A stretch of DNA of 64,000 nucleotides from Cedecea neteri (GTDB lineage Bacteria > Pseudomonadota > Gammaproteobacteria > Enterobacterales > Enterobacteriaceae): contig NZ_CP009459.1 of the NCBI RefSeq assembly GCF_000758325.1, forward strand, positions 2,480,001 through 2,544,000. The letters run 5' to 3'. Of this stretch, positions 8,871 through 18,139 are shown in pieces (positions within the stretch are counted from its first letter, which is position 1; the number at the start of each line of letters is the position of its first letter). The notes beneath the pieces are model-generated. The model had not been told where the DNA came from and made no database searches. It saw nothing but the letters and a program-made list of their open reading frames with translations. A program made the translations under genes and the position numbers.

Positions 8871-8962
8871 TTACCAAATCGGCGCTAATGCATAGTATGA
8901 CGTGTCATTTTTGCGTAAGATGGCACGTTAATTTTTGAACAGGTAATGAGGTTTTTGCGTTT

Positions 8963-9442
8963 ATGGATTCACTCGTGGTCCCGACTCTGGACACTTTACG
9001 CCGCTGGCTGGATGAAACTGGCGTAACCTTTTTCGAGTGCGATACCTGCCAGGCATTGCATTTGCCCCATATGCAGAACTTCGATGGCGTATACGACGCG
9101 AAAATCGATCTCGTGGACAACATTATTCTGTTTTCCGCATTGGCAGAAGTTAAGCCGTCGGCGCTGCTGCCGCTGGCATCCGATCTCTCCTCGATCAACG
9201 CCAGCTCGCTGACGGTGAAAGCGTTCCTCGACATCCAGGATGATAACCTGCCCAAGCTGGTGGTGTGTCAGTCACTGTCTGCCTCGGTGGGCATTACCCG
9301 CGAGCAGTTTGCCGCCTTCGTTCAGCAGAGCGAAGAGCAGGTTTCGATGGTGATCCTCGAGGCTTGCGCTAATCAGCTGCTTTTTGTGGCCGAAGAAGAA
9401 GAGCGCGACGGCACAATTATTCACACCCACTCTCTGCACTGA
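8963..9442 (+). CDS. ybjN: YbjN sensory-transduction-like protein
   Basis: Soluble protein of 159 residues, collinear with E. coli YbjN (158), a conserved enterobacterial protein whose dosage affects motility, biofilm and stress phenotypes but whose biochemical role is unsettled. Shared segments include FFECD.CQALHLPHMQNFDGV and SLTVKAFLD.QDDNLPKLVVCQSLS. Its fold is related to type III secretion chaperone-like proteins. Downstream of rimK and followed by a terminator-like hairpin. Confidence 0.94.
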   Translation: MDSLVVPTLDTLRRWLDETGVTFFECDTCQALHLPHMQNFDGVYDAKIDLVDNIILFSALAEVKPSALLPLASDLSSINASSLTVKAFLDIQDDNLPKLVVCQSLSASVGITREQFAAFVQQSEEQVSMVILEACANQLLFVAEEEERDGTIIHTHSLH

Positions 9443-9456
9443 TCCTTTCTTTTTTT

Positions 9457-9498
9457 AACGCAGCGGCCACCAGCGCCGCCGCGTTCTGCATGTTTTTA
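9457..9498 (+). terminator. Terminator after ybjN
   Basis: Arms AACGCAGCGGC (9457-9467) and GCCGCCGCGTT (9475-9485) pair with one mismatch around a 7-nt loop, followed a few bases later by GTTTTTATT. It lies 14 bp past the ybjN stop codon. Confidence 0.65.
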
Positions 9499-9825
9499 TT
9501 CTGTCATAAAGCCGTCACAGCCAGACAAATCCCTGCCATAAGGCGCGTTTTTGCCGCCTGAATAGACGAAAGATGTCTAAAAAGTTGATAAAAGGCGTTT
9601 TTTCATCCGGGCTATAGTCGCCAACCCTGGCTACAGTTATTCTTGCTTGGCCGTAAAAACGAGCAACGTCTGCGTGAAGATTACCCAAATTCTTTTTCAG
9701 CAGAATGAATAGAGATGCATGAATTTTGCATGCTAAAAAAGCGTGCGGTGAATGCGGATAAGCCACATTGCGTAAATTCGGCTCATTCGAGCCTGGTTTG
9801 GCCTTTATTCAGAAGGAATGAAATT
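9499..9825 (+). other. potF upstream region, no gene seen
   Basis: This AT-rich stretch between the ybjN terminator and potF holds no credible gene. It should carry the potF promoter. The potF frame remains open back to 9715, but those residues look neither like a signal peptide nor like E. coli PotF. A short interrupted palindrome (GCATG.......CATGC) lies near 9716-9732; I cannot assign it to a regulator. Confidence 0.5.
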
Positions 9826-10938
9826 ATGCTCTACCTACGTAAAAAAGGGTTGTTGGGGATGGTTGCTGGCGCGCTGATGGTGGCTTCTGCCGCCAGCTCT
9901 GCCGCCGAACAAAAGACGCTGCACGTTTATAACTGGTCTGATTATATTGCCCCGGATACCCTGGCAAACTTCACCAAAGAGACCGGTATCAAAGTGGTCT
10001 ACGACGTGTTTGATTCCAACGAAGTGCTGGAAGGCAAACTGATGGCGGGCAGCACGGGCTATGACCTGGTGGTGCCGTCTTCGCAGTTCCTTGAGCGCCA
10101 GGCGCAGGCCGGTATCTTCGAGCCGCTGGATAAAAGCAAACTGCCGAACTACAAAAACCTCGACCCGGAAATGCTCAAGCTGGTGGCGCAAAACGACCAC
10201 GACAACAAATACGGCATTCCGTACATGATGGTGACGACCGGCATCGGCTATAACGTCGATAAAGTAAAGGCTGTGCTGGGGAAAGACGCGCCGGTGGACA
10301 GCTGGGATCTGATCTTCAAGCCGGAAAACCTTGAAAAACTGAAAAGCTGTGGCGTGTCGTTCCTTGACGCACCAAGTGAAATTTACGCTACCGTCTTGCA
10401 CTACCTGGGCAAAGATCCGAATAGCACCAACGCCGCGGACTACACCGGGGCGGCTAACGATCTGCTGATGAAGCTGCGGCCAAATATTCGTTACTTCCAT
10501 TCATCCCAGTACATCAACGATCTGGCCAACGGTGATATTTGCGTGGCGATTGGCTGGTCAGGGGACATTCTGCAGGCAGCAAACCGTGCCAAAGAAGCTA
10601 AAAATGGCGTGAATGTTGCTTATTCCATTCCTAAGGAAGGCGCGATGGTCTACTTCGATATGTTTGCCCTGCCGGTAGACGCGAAGAATAAAGACGAAGC
10701 GTACCAGTTCCTGAACTACCTGATGAAGCCGGACGTTATCGCCAACATCAGTAATCATATTTACTACGCGAACGCCAACAAAGAAGCTACGCCGTTGCTG
10801 AGCGAAGAGGTCCGCAGTAACCCGGGAATTTACCCACCGGCGGATATTCGTGCCAAGTTGTTCACACAAACGGTGATGCCAGCGAAGATTGACCGGGTTA
10901 TCACCCGCGCGTGGACTAAGGTTAAAACAGGCAAATAG
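9826..10938 (+). CDS. potF: Putrescine-binding periplasmic protein PotF
   Basis: Substrate-binding protein of 370 residues for the PotFGHI putrescine ABC importer. A signal peptide (KK then a hydrophobic stretch, ending near ASSAA-EQK) is followed by a spermidine/putrescine-binding fold starting TLHVYNWSDYIAPDT. Same length as E. coli PotF and highly similar. The ATG at 9826 has an AAGGA site upstream and gives the normal signal peptide. A stem-loop separates it from potG, fitting the usual excess of binding protein over transporter subunits. Confidence 0.97.
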   Translation: MLYLRKKGLLGMVAGALMVASAASSAAEQKTLHVYNWSDYIAPDTLANFTKETGIKVVYDVFDSNEVLEGKLMAGSTGYDLVVPSSQFLERQAQAGIFEPLDKSKLPNYKNLDPEMLKLVAQNDHDNKYGIPYMMVTTGIGYNVDKVKAVLGKDAPVDSWDLIFKPENLEKLKSCGVSFLDAPSEIYATVLHYLGKDPNSTNAADYTGAANDLLMKLRPNIRYFHSSQYINDLANGDICVAIGWSGDILQAANRAKEAKNGVNVAYSIPKEGAMVYFDMFALPVDAKNKDEAYQFLNYLMKPDVIANISNHIYYANANKEATPLLSEEVRSNPGIYPPADIRAKLFTQTVMPAKIDRVITRAWTKVKTGK

Positions 10939-10957
10939 TCCTGTCACACCCTGCACC

Positions 10958-10988
10958 GGGCGGTTGCACCAGAGTTGTGCAATCGCCC
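10958..10988 (+). promoter_or_regulatory. Stem-loop between potF and potG
   Basis: GGGCGGTTGCAC (10958-10969) and GTGCAATCGCCC (10977-10988) form a 12-bp stem with one G-T pair and a 7-nt loop, without a T run. Such a structure after a binding-protein gene often protects the upstream mRNA from 3' decay or partly terminates transcription. The role here is inference. Confidence 0.6.
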
Positions 10989-11079
10989 CAGCCTGAACGG
11001 AAGCCCTTGTTTCCGGGGTGGCTAAAAGTACGGCAACCGGGCCGTATCTTCTTTTTGCTTTTGCCGGAGAGCAACAGAA

Positions 11080-12213
11080 TTGAACGACGCAATCCCTCGC
11101 CCGCAGTCCAAAACACCCAAAGCGCTGACGCCGCTGCTGGAAATTCGTAACCTCACTAAATCGTTTGATGGCCAACATGCCGTGGATGACGTCAGTCTGA
11201 CCATCTATAAAGGCGAAATTTTTGCTTTGCTGGGTGCTTCTGGCTGCGGCAAATCTACGCTGCTGCGCATGCTGGCAGGGTTTGAACAGCCAAGCGCAGG
11301 GCAAATCATGCTTGATGGCGTCGATTTGTCGCATGTGCCGCCTTATCAGCGCCCAATCAATATGATGTTCCAGTCCTATGCTCTGTTCCCGCATATGACC
11401 GTGGAGCAAAACATCGCCTTTGGCCTGAAGCAGGACAAACTGCCGAAGGCGGAAATCACCAGCCGGGTGGCAGAAATGCTGACCCTGGTACACATGCAGG
11501 AGTTTGCAAAGCGCAAGCCTCACCAGCTTTCCGGCGGCCAGCGCCAGCGCGTCGCGTTAGCAAGAAGCCTGGCTAAACGCCCGAAATTATTACTGCTCGA
11601 CGAGCCTATGGGGGCACTGGATAAAAAACTGCGTGACCGGATGCAGCTGGAAGTGGTGGACATTCTTGAACGCGTCGGCGTGACCTGCGTAATGGTGACC
11701 CACGACCAGGAAGAGGCGATGACCATGGCCGGGCGAATTGCCATCATGAATCGCGGCAAGTTCGTGCAAATTGGCGAGCCGGAAGAGATTTATGAGCACC
11801 CAACTACCCGCTATAGCGCGGAGTTTATCGGGTCGGTAAACGTCTTCGAAGGGCTGTTGAAAGAGCGCCAGGACGACGGACTGGTGATAGACAGCCCCGG
11901 ACTTGTGCATCCGCTGAAGGTGGATCCTGATGCTTCCGTGGTGGACGGCGTACCGGTTTTCGTCGCGCTGCGCCCGGAAAAGGTGATGCTTTGCGAGGAT
12001 CCGCCCGCTGATGGCTATAACTTTGCCGTCGGAGAAGTGGTGCATATTGCCTACCTCGGCGATCTCTCCATCTACCACGTTCGGCTGAAAAGCGGGCAGA
12101 TGATCAGCGCCCAGCTGCAAAATGAGCACCGCTACCGTAAAGGAGCGCCCACCTGGGGGGATGAAGTTCGCCTGTGCTGGGATGCCGATAGCTGCGTGGT
12201 TCTGACGGTTTAA
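11080..12213 (+). CDS. potG: Putrescine ABC transporter ATP-binding subunit PotG
   Basis: ATPase of 377 residues, as in E. coli. Walker A GASGCGKS is at residues 52-59, followed by the signature LSGGQRQRVALARSLA, Walker B KLLLLDEPMGALD and switch MVTHDQEEAMTMA, then a C-terminal TOBE-type domain. Starts with TTG; this start gives the E. coli-like MNDAIPRPQ. It powers putrescine import through PotH-PotI. Followed by potH after 9 bp. Confidence 0.97.
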   Translation: MNDAIPRPQSKTPKALTPLLEIRNLTKSFDGQHAVDDVSLTIYKGEIFALLGASGCGKSTLLRMLAGFEQPSAGQIMLDGVDLSHVPPYQRPINMMFQSYALFPHMTVEQNIAFGLKQDKLPKAEITSRVAEMLTLVHMQEFAKRKPHQLSGGQRQRVALARSLAKRPKLLLLDEPMGALDKKLRDRMQLEVVDILERVGVTCVMVTHDQEEAMTMAGRIAIMNRGKFVQIGEPEEIYEHPTTRYSAEFIGSVNVFEGLLKERQDDGLVIDSPGLVHPLKVDPDASVVDGVPVFVALRPEKVMLCEDPPADGYNFAVGEVVHIAYLGDLSIYHVRLKSGQMISAQLQNEHRYRKGAPTWGDEVRLCWDADSCVVLTV

Positions 12214-12222
12214 GGGGGAAAA

Positions 12223-13185
12223 ATGACAACACTTTCTGAAGGCCCTGCAGAGACAGCGGTTCCTCAGTCCTCCGGCGCGAAGCGTTTGCTCGCTCGCTTG
12301 CAGATGGTGCACGGACGCAAGCTGGCAATCGCGCTGCCCTATTTGTGGCTGATCCTGCTGTTTATGCTGCCGTTCCTGATCGTCTTTAAGATCAGTTTTT
12401 CGGAAATCGCCCGGGCGATCCCGCCTTACAGCGATCTGGTGAGCTGGGCCGATGGCCAGCTGTCGATCACCCTGAATCTGGCGAACTACTTCCAGCTGAC
12501 GGACGATCCGCTCTATTTCGAGGCTTATCTGCAATCCTTGCAGGTAGCGGCGGTGTCAACGCTGTGCTGCCTGGCGCTGGGTTACCCGCTCGCATGGGCG
12601 GTGGCGCACAGTAAATCCTCGACGCGAAACATCCTGCTGTTACTGGTGATCCTGCCCTCATGGACCTCGTTCCTGATCCGCGTGTATGCGTGGATGGGCA
12701 TCCTGAAAAATAACGGCATATTGAATAACGTGCTGCTTTGGCTCGGGGTTATCGACCAGCCGCTGACCATTCTGCACACCAATCTTGCGGTCTACATCGG
12801 GGTGGTTTATGCCTACCTGCCGTTTATGGTGCTGCCGATTTATACAGCGCTAACGCGCATAGATTATTCGCTGGTGGAGGCTTCGTTAGATCTCGGCGCG
12901 CGGCCGCTGAAAACGTTCTTCAGCGTGATTGTGCCGCTGACCAAAGGCGGGATTATTGCCGGTTCGATGCTGGTGTTTATTCCGGCGGTAGGGGAGTTTG
13001 TGATCCCGGAACTGCTTGGCGGGCCGGACAGCATCATGATTGGCCGTGTCCTGTGGCAGGAATTCTTTAACAACCGCGACTGGCCGGTGGCTTCAGCCGT
13101 GGCGATTATCATGCTCCTGCTGCTTATCGTGCCGATCATGTGGTTCCATAAATATCAGAACAAAGCGGCGGAGGATCACGCATGA
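12223..13185 (+). CDS. potH: Putrescine ABC transporter permease PotH
   Basis: Inner-membrane permease of 320 residues with six predicted helices and the binding-protein-dependent transport EAA loop (VEASLDLGARPLKTFFSVIVPLTKGG, about residues 220-246) that docks on PotG. Close to E. coli PotH (317). Its last four bases overlap the potI start (ATGA), indicating translational coupling. Confidence 0.97.
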   Translation: MTTLSEGPAETAVPQSSGAKRLLARLQMVHGRKLAIALPYLWLILLFMLPFLIVFKISFSEIARAIPPYSDLVSWADGQLSITLNLANYFQLTDDPLYFEAYLQSLQVAAVSTLCCLALGYPLAWAVAHSKSSTRNILLLLVILPSWTSFLIRVYAWMGILKNNGILNNVLLWLGVIDQPLTILHTNLAVYIGVVYAYLPFMVLPIYTALTRIDYSLVEASLDLGARPLKTFFSVIVPLTKGGIIAGSMLVFIPAVGEFVIPELLGGPDSIMIGRVLWQEFFNNRDWPVASAVAIIMLLLLIVPIMWFHKYQNKAAEDHA

Positions 13186-14027
13186 ACAACTTACCGGTTG
13201 TGCGCTCTCCGTGGCGTATTTTAATTCTGGTGATTGGCTTTACCTTCCTGTATGCGCCCATGCTGATGCTGGTTATCTACTCGTTTAACAGCTCTAAGCT
13301 GGTGACGGTGTGGGCCGGCTGGTCAACGCGCTGGTACGGGGAGCTGTTCCGGGATTCGGCGATGATGAACGCCGTTGGCCTGAGCCTGACCATTGCTGCG
13401 GCGGCCGCCACGATGGCCGTTATCCTCGGGACGATTGCTGCCGTGGTGATGGTACGTTTTGGTCGTTTTCGTGGCTCAACCGGCTTTGCCTTTATGCTAA
13501 CGGCGCCGCTGGTTATGCCGGATGTGATCACCGGGCTTTCGCTGCTGCTGCTGTTCGTGGCGCTGGCACACGCGATTGGCTGGCCGAGCGACAGAGGGAT
13601 GCTCACCATCTGGCTGGCGCATGTGACGTTCTGCACCGCCTATGTTGCCGTGGTGATTAGCTCACGCCTGCGGGAGCTTGACCGCTCCATTGAAGAAGCG
13701 GCGATGGATCTGGGGGCGACGCCGCTAAAAGTGTTCTTTGTGATCACCGTGCCGATGATTTCGCCCGCCATTATCTCCGGCTGGCTGCTGGCGTTCACGC
13801 TTTCGCTCGACGACCTGGTTATCGCCAGCTTCGTGTCCGGGCCGGGGGCGACCACGCTGCCGATGCTGGTGTTCTCGAATGTGCGTATGGGGGTTAATCC
13901 GGAAATTAACGCCCTGGCGTCGATCATTCTCGGCGTTGTGGGTGTTATCGGCTTGATTGCATGGTGGTTTATGGCGCGGGCAGAAAAGCAGCGGCTGCGT
14001 GATATCCAGAGTGCAAGGCGTGGTTAA
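13182..14027 (+). CDS. potI: Putrescine ABC transporter permease PotI
   Basis: Second permease of the PotFGHI importer, 281 residues, as in E. coli. Six predicted helices and an EAA loop (EEAAMDLGATPLKVFFVITVPMISPA). It starts within the end of potH by a 4-bp overlap. Last transporter gene; a 9-bp GC-rich stem-loop follows before ybjO. Confidence 0.97.
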   Translation: MNNLPVVRSPWRILILVIGFTFLYAPMLMLVIYSFNSSKLVTVWAGWSTRWYGELFRDSAMMNAVGLSLTIAAAAATMAVILGTIAAVVMVRFGRFRGSTGFAFMLTAPLVMPDVITGLSLLLLFVALAHAIGWPSDRGMLTIWLAHVTFCTAYVAVVISSRLRELDRSIEEAAMDLGATPLKVFFVITVPMISPAIISGWLLAFTLSLDDLVIASFVSGPGATTLPMLVFSNVRMGVNPEINALASIILGVVGVIGLIAWWFMARAEKQRLRDIQSARRG

Positions 14028-14057
14028 AACGCCTAAAATCTGCAATGATGTGCCTCC

Positions 14058-14080
14058 GGTGCCGCGCTTGTCGCGGCACC
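14058..14080 (+). promoter_or_regulatory. Stem-loop after potI
   Basis: GGTGCCGCG (14058-14066) pairs perfectly with CGCGGCACC (14072-14080) around a 5-nt loop. There is no T run, so it is either a weak terminator or a processing hairpin between potI and ybjO. Confidence 0.5.
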
Positions 14081-14102
14081 GTGACGTAAGGAACGCGAGG
14101 TT

Positions 14103-14576
14103 GTGGAAATTATCAGGAAACAGCGGTCATCCCATGCAAAATTAAACGTCCCCACGCTGGTGATGGTGGCGGCTATCGGCATCGTCACTACCCGATGCCT
14201 TGATTTGCTGCTGCTGTTTAATATGCTCGGGGTGAGCGGGGTGATGGATTTTGTGCACCGCAGCGTGCAAACCTGGCCCCTGACGTTGGTTTTTCTCGGC
14301 AGCCTGTTAATGCTGTTTGTCGAACTGCGCTGCGCGTTCGTGATCATTAAGGGGCGTAACTGGGGGCGCTGGCTGTTCCTGCTGACCCAAATTATTTCCG
14401 TGACCTGGTTGTCTCTGTCCTCACTGGGCTGGGGATACCCTGAATTATTCAGCGTTGCCGGGGGCACTAAGCGCGAGATCTTCCGCTCGCTGTTTACCCA
14501 AAAGCTGCCCGATATTCTGGTGCTGATTTTGCTGTTTGTCCCCGCCCGCAGTCGGCTTTTTTTCAGACTTCAGTAA
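14103..14576 (+). CDS. ybjO: Inner-membrane protein YbjO (DUF2593)
   Basis: Membrane protein of 157 residues with about four hydrophobic segments, similar to E. coli YbjO (SSHA.LNVP.LV, FIHRSVQTW.LTLVFL, GYGYPELFS..G..KREIF.SL). Starts with GTG after an AAGG-type site. Function unknown; it is in the same direction as, and 75 bp behind, potI. Confidence 0.92.
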   Translation: MEIIRKQRSSHAKLNVPTLVMVAAIGIVTTRCLDLLLLFNMLGVSGVMDFVHRSVQTWPLTLVFLGSLLMLFVELRCAFVIIKGRNWGRWLFLLTQIISVTWLSLSSLGWGYPELFSVAGGTKREIFRSLFTQKLPDILVLILLFVPARSRLFFRLQ

Positions 14577-14624
14577 GCGCAGAGTGCTACAATCTGCGCC
14601 CTCGTTTTTTCTCAGGGTTTCTCT

Positions 14625-15761
14625 ATGCAATGCGCGCTCTATGATGCCGGCCGCTGTCGTTCCTGCCAGTGGATTGAACAACCGGTGGATGACCAGCTTC
14701 TCGCTAAAATGACCGATCTCCGGCAGCTGCTGGAAGGCATTGCGGTGGGCGAGTGGTGCCAGCCGGTAAGCGGCCCTGAGCAGGCATTTCGCAACAAAGC
14801 CAAAATGGTGGTCAGCGGCAGCGTGGAAAAACCGCTGCTGGGGATGCTGCACCGCGACGGCACGCCCGAAGATTTAACCGACTGCCCTTTGTACCCTGCT
14901 TCATTTGAGCCTGTTTTTGCGGCGCTGAAGCCCTTTATTGCCCGTGCGGGGTTAACGCCTTACAACGTGGCGCGTAAGCGTGGGGAGCTGAAGTATCTGC
15001 TGCTGACCGAAAGCCTGGCGGATGGCGGCATGATGCTGCGCTTTGTGCTGCGTTCGGAAAGCAAGCTGGAGCAGTTGAAAGCGGCGCTGCCGTGGCTACA
15101 GCAGCAGCTTCCTCAGCTCAAAGTAATTTCAGCCAATATCCAGCCCGTACACATGGCGATAATGGAAGGTGAACGGGAAATTCCGCTGACCGAACAGCGT
15201 GCGCTCAAAGAGGTTTTCAACGGCGTGCCGCTCTATATTCGTCCGCAAAGCTTCTTCCAGACTAACCCTCAGGTTGCTTCCCGTCTGTACGCCACCGCTC
15301 GTGACTGGGTGCGTGCGCTACCCGTCAAACATATGTGGGATCTGTTCTGCGGCGTGGGAGGATTTGGCCTGCACTGCACCACGCCGGAGATGAAGCTTAC
15401 CGGGATTGAAATTGCCCCCGAGGCGATTGCCAGCGCAAAGCAGTCGGCTGATAAACTGGGCCTGAATAATATTCATTTTCAGGCGCTGGATTCCACGCAG
15501 TTTGCCGTCGCTCAGCAGGATATCCCGCAGCTGGTGCTGGTGAACCCGCCACGCCGGGGGATAGGCAAAGCGCTGTGCGATTATCTGACGCAGATGGCCC
15601 CGGCGTTTATTGTCTATTCAAGCTGCAACGCGCAGACCATGGCAAAGGATATTCAGATGCTGCCGGGTTATCGCGTGGTGCGAACCCAGCTGTTTGATAT
15701 GTTCCCGCATACTTCGCATTACGAAGTGTTGACGTTGCTGGAGCGTTGTCCCTCACCCTAA
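14625..15761 (+). CDS. rlmC: 23S rRNA m5U747 methyltransferase RlmC (RumB)
   Basis: SAM-dependent enzyme of 378 residues that makes 5-methyluridine at 23S rRNA position 747. Fe-S cluster cysteines appear at 3, 11 and 14, with another in the TDCPLYP segment; the SAM motif is [13 protein letters not shown]; the catalytic region is VNPPRRGIG and YSSCNAQTM. Similar throughout to E. coli RlmC, except that the last residues and the TAA stop fall inside an inverted repeat (from about 15749), giving a terminus ERCPSP in place of the E. coli ending. Confidence 0.97.
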   Translation: MQCALYDAGRCRSCQWIEQPVDDQLLAKMTDLRQLLEGIAVGEWCQPVSGPEQAFRNKAKMVVSGSVEKPLLGMLHRDGTPEDLTDCPLYPASFEPVFAALKPFIARAGLTPYNVARKRGELKYLLLTESLADGGMMLRFVLRSESKLEQLKAALPWLQQQLPQLKVISANIQPVHMAIMEGEREIPLTEQRALKEVFNGVPLYIRPQSFFQTNPQVASRLYATARDWVRALPVKHMWDLFCGVGGFGLHCTTPEMKLTGIEIAPEAIASAKQSADKLGLNNIHFQALDSTQFAVAQQDIPQLVLVNPPRRGIGKALCDYLTQMAPAFIVYSSCNAQTMAKDIQMLPGYRVVRTQLFDMFPHTSHYEVLTLLERCPSP

Positions 15762-15852
15762 CCCTCTCCCTGGAAGGGAGAGGGAATAAACAATGTTTCC
15801 CATAGTTTTTGCTTTCTCCCTCGCCCCTTTGGGGAGAGGGCTGGGGTGAGGG
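15749..15852. repeat. Paired REP-like inverted repeat (REPIN-like)
   Basis: Two related C-rich/G-rich units in opposite orientation, about 15751-15770 (CCTCACCCTAACCCTCTCCC) and 15832-15851, are inverted copies matching at 18 of 20 positions, with about 60 bp between them. The left unit also has its own short hairpin (CTCTCCCT/AGGGAGAG). This is the layout of a bicaudal REP pair and is a repeat class seen in many gamma-proteobacterial intergenic regions. It fills the convergent rlmC-artJ gap, supplies the rlmC stop codon and ends 8 bp from the artJ stop, so it may also act as a two-way terminator. Confidence 0.85.
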
Positions 15853-15859
15853 GGTAAAC

Positions 15860-16591
15860 TTACTGCGGGAACCACTGAGTGCTGATCTTCTGGTAAGTCC
15901 CGTCCGCTTTGATCGCCGCCAGCGCGTCGTTCAGCTTCTTCAACAGGGCCTGATTATCCGGGCGAACCGCAATCCCTAAACCGGTGCCAAAGTACTGTGC
16001 GTCGGTCACATGCTCGCCCACGGTGCCCAGCTGCGGGTTGGTCTTCAGCCATTCGTTCACCACGGCGGTATCGCCAAACACGCCGTCAATACGGCCATTT
16101 TTCAGGTCAATAATCGCGTTCTGGTAGCTGTCGTAGGAGACGGTTTTGATCTCAGGATGTTTGTCCTGCAGGTATTTCTGGTGCGTGGTGCCGTTTTCCA
16201 TCCCGATACGTTTGCCCTTGAGATCGTCCAGCGAAGCAAACTGGCCTTTTTTCGCAATTACTACCGCCGAGTTGGCGTAGTACGGGTTGGTAAAAGCGAC
16301 CTGTTTGGCACGCTCAGGCGTAATATCCATCCCGGAAATCACCGCGTCGTATTTACGGAACTTCAGGGAAGGGATCAGGCTGTCGAAAGCGTGGTTGGTG
16401 AAGGTACATTCAGCCTGCATTTGTTTGCATAATGCTTTGGCCAGATCGATATCAAAACCGACGATCTGATTGCTGGCATCCAGAGATTCAAAAGGAGGAT
16501 AGGTTGCCGAAGAGCCGAAGTTGATTTTCTCCGCTGCGGCCGCGCTGAATGCGGTTGTAGCGAAGATGGTGGCTAACAGTAACTTTTTCAT
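15860..16591 (-). CDS. artJ: Arginine-binding periplasmic protein ArtJ
   Basis: Periplasmic binding protein of 243 residues, L-arginine specific in E. coli, which delivers substrate to ArtQMP. Signal peptide MKKLLLATIFATTAFSAAAA then EKINFGSSATYPPFES; contains the family signature GFDIDLAKALCKQM and [10 protein letters not shown]. It forms a separate unit with its own upstream ArgR-type boxes, apart from artPIQM. Paralogue of artI about 1.5 kb away. Confidence 0.97.
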   Translation of the reverse strand: MKKLLLATIFATTAFSAAAAEKINFGSSATYPPFESLDASNQIVGFDIDLAKALCKQMQAECTFTNHAFDSLIPSLKFRKYDAVISGMDITPERAKQVAFTNPYYANSAVVIAKKGQFASLDDLKGKRIGMENGTTHQKYLQDKHPEIKTVSYDSYQNAIIDLKNGRIDGVFGDTAVVNEWLKTNPQLGTVGEHVTDAQYFGTGLGIAVRPDNQALLKKLNDALAAIKADGTYQKISTQWFPQ

Positions 16592-16660
16592 GCGTGTTGC
16601 TCCTGTCTGTCAATATTGTTTTAAGTCGCCGTTTCCCGGCGTCAGACCACCATGCCAAAG

Positions 16661-16700
16661 TGTGAATTTATATGCAATTAAAATGTATAATTATATTTTC
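16661..16700 (-). promoter_or_regulatory. Tandem ArgR-type boxes before artJ
   Basis: TGAATTTATATGCA at 16663-16676 matches the ARG-box core (TGAAT-N4-ATTCA) with one mismatch. A second, weaker AT-rich half-match (16684-16697) lies 21 bp away centre to centre, the usual spacing of paired ARG boxes. ArgR repression of artJ is established in E. coli. Confidence 0.7.
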
Positions 16701-16710
16701 ATAGGCGTAA

Positions 16711-16734
16711 AAAAAGCGGGTTGCCCCGCTTTTT
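16711..16734. terminator. Bidirectional terminator after artM
   Basis: AAAAAGCGGG (16711-16720) and CCCGCTTTTT (16725-16734) with a 4-nt loop, just past the artM stop and upstream of the artJ promoter region. It isolates artJ from artPIQM transcription. Confidence 0.9.
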
Positions 16735-16746
16735 CTGTTAGCTGCT

Positions 16747-17415
16747 CTAGTTGCGGCGTTCAAACGCCAGCGCCCGGCGTTCGATCAGGCGCATCAGCAA
16801 CGTCAGCAGCCCGTTGACGATGAGGTAGACCAGACCGGCAGCGCCGAAGACCGCCACATCATAGGTGCGGCCATAGAGAAGCTGCCCGTAGCCCATCACT
16901 TCCATCAGCGTAATGGTATAGGCCAGCGAGGTGCTCTTAAACACCAGCACGACTTCGTTCGAATAAGAAGAGAGCGCGCGCTTAAAAGCATAGGGCAGCA
17001 GGATAGCCAGCGTGTCTTTCTTACTCATCCCTAAGGCGCTGCAGGACTGCCACTGACCTTCCGGTATAGCGCGAATGGCCCCGTAAAACAGCTGCGTGGT
17101 GTACGCGGCGCTGTTCAGAGAGAGCGCAATTAACGCGCACAGCCACGGTTCGGAAAGCAGATGCCACAGCACCGGATAATGCTGGAGCGACGGGAACTGC
17201 CCCGGACCGTAGTAAATCAGGAAGATTTGCACCAGCAGCGGCGTGCCGGTAAACAGCGTGATGTAGGCGCGCACAATGTGCACCAGCCCCGGCGTTTTCA
17301 GCGTCAGAACGATGGTGAACAGCAGCGACAGCACGAGCGCGACGGCAATGGAAGCGGCGGTGAGCGTCAGGCTGGTGTGCAGACCCTTCATCAGCTCCGG
17401 TAAATACTCGAGCAT
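16747..17415 (-). CDS. artM: Arginine ABC transporter permease ArtM
   Basis: Inner-membrane permease of 222 residues (E. coli length) of the amino-acid HisMQ type, with five hydrophobic segments and the EAA-like loop SCSALGMSKKDTLAILLPYAFKRAL. It pairs with ArtQ on ArtP. Its start overlaps the artQ stop by 1 bp; last gene of artPIQM. Confidence 0.97.
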   Translation of the reverse strand: MLEYLPELMKGLHTSLTLTAASIAVALVLSLLFTIVLTLKTPGLVHIVRAYITLFTGTPLLVQIFLIYYGPGQFPSLQHYPVLWHLLSEPWLCALIALSLNSAAYTTQLFYGAIRAIPEGQWQSCSALGMSKKDTLAILLPYAFKRALSSYSNEVVLVFKSTSLAYTITLMEVMGYGQLLYGRTYDVAVFGAAGLVYLIVNGLLTLLMRLIERRALAFERRN

Positions 17416-18131
17416 CAGCCAGGTCTCCGTTCAAAGCGCGTGGCGCGCAGGTCAATACGCTTCAGGATGTATTGACTCAGCAGGGTAATGACCAGATAAA
17501 TGGCTGCCGCAATCACGTACCAGGTAAACGGCTCCTGGGTACGCGTGGCGATACTTTTGGTTTGCAGCATCAGGTCGTTCACGCTGATAAGCGACACCAG
17601 CGCGGTGTCCTTCAACAGCACCAGCCACTGGTTACCCAGGCCCGGCAGCGCGTGGCGCCACATCTGCGGCATGACCAGCCGGAAGAAAATCGCGGTTTTG
17701 GATAAACCCAGCGCCTGGCCCGATTCCCACTGCCCAACCGGCACCGCTTTCAGCGCGCCGCGCAGCGTCTGCGACGCGTAGGCGGAGTAGAGCAGGGAGA
17801 GGGCAATCACGCCGCAGAGGAACGGGCTGACGTCAAAGTTCTCAATCTCCATTTTGACCGGGATCGCGGTAAAACCGAGGTTGAGGGTAAAGCCGTCAGA
17901 GAGCATCAGCAGCAGCTGGGAGGAGCCGAAGTAGATAAACAGCACCACCAAAATTTCAGGCAGACCGCGGAAAAGCGTGACCACCCCGGAGCCTATCCAT
18001 GCCACCGGGCGCCATTTGGCGGATTCCCAGACGGCAAAAATCATCGCCAGCACGAGGCCGACGATGAGGGCACAAACGGCAAGGCCGACGGTCATCCCGG
18101 CGGCGCTTGCTAATGGAAACAATTCGTTCAT
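17415..18131 (-). CDS. artQ: Arginine ABC transporter permease ArtQ
   Basis: Permease partner of ArtM, 238 residues when started at [16 protein letters not shown] (18131), as in E. coli. The frame continues 8 codons upstream to 18155, but that would run into artI. The EAA loop is [29 protein letters not shown]. It follows artI by 8 bp, in the tightly packed artPIQM operon. Confidence 0.96.
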   Translation of the reverse strand: MNELFPLASAAGMTVGLAVCALIVGLVLAMIFAVWESAKWRPVAWIGSGVVTLFRGLPEILVVLFIYFGSSQLLLMLSDGFTLNLGFTAIPVKMEIENFDVSPFLCGVIALSLLYSAYASQTLRGALKAVPVGQWESGQALGLSKTAIFFRLVMPQMWRHALPGLGNQWLVLLKDTALVSLISVNDLMLQTKSIATRTQEPFTWYVIAAAIYLVITLLSQYILKRIDLRATRFERRPG

Positions 18132-18139
18132 CGAGTCGA

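Noticed and set aside
9716-9732. ArgR or other operator before potF
   Set aside because: The short interrupted palindrome does not fit ARG-box spacing and is within chance expectation.
10558-11523. 321-codon minus-strand frame across potF-potG
   Set aside because: It spans two conserved genes and their spacer in antisense, with no plausible product.
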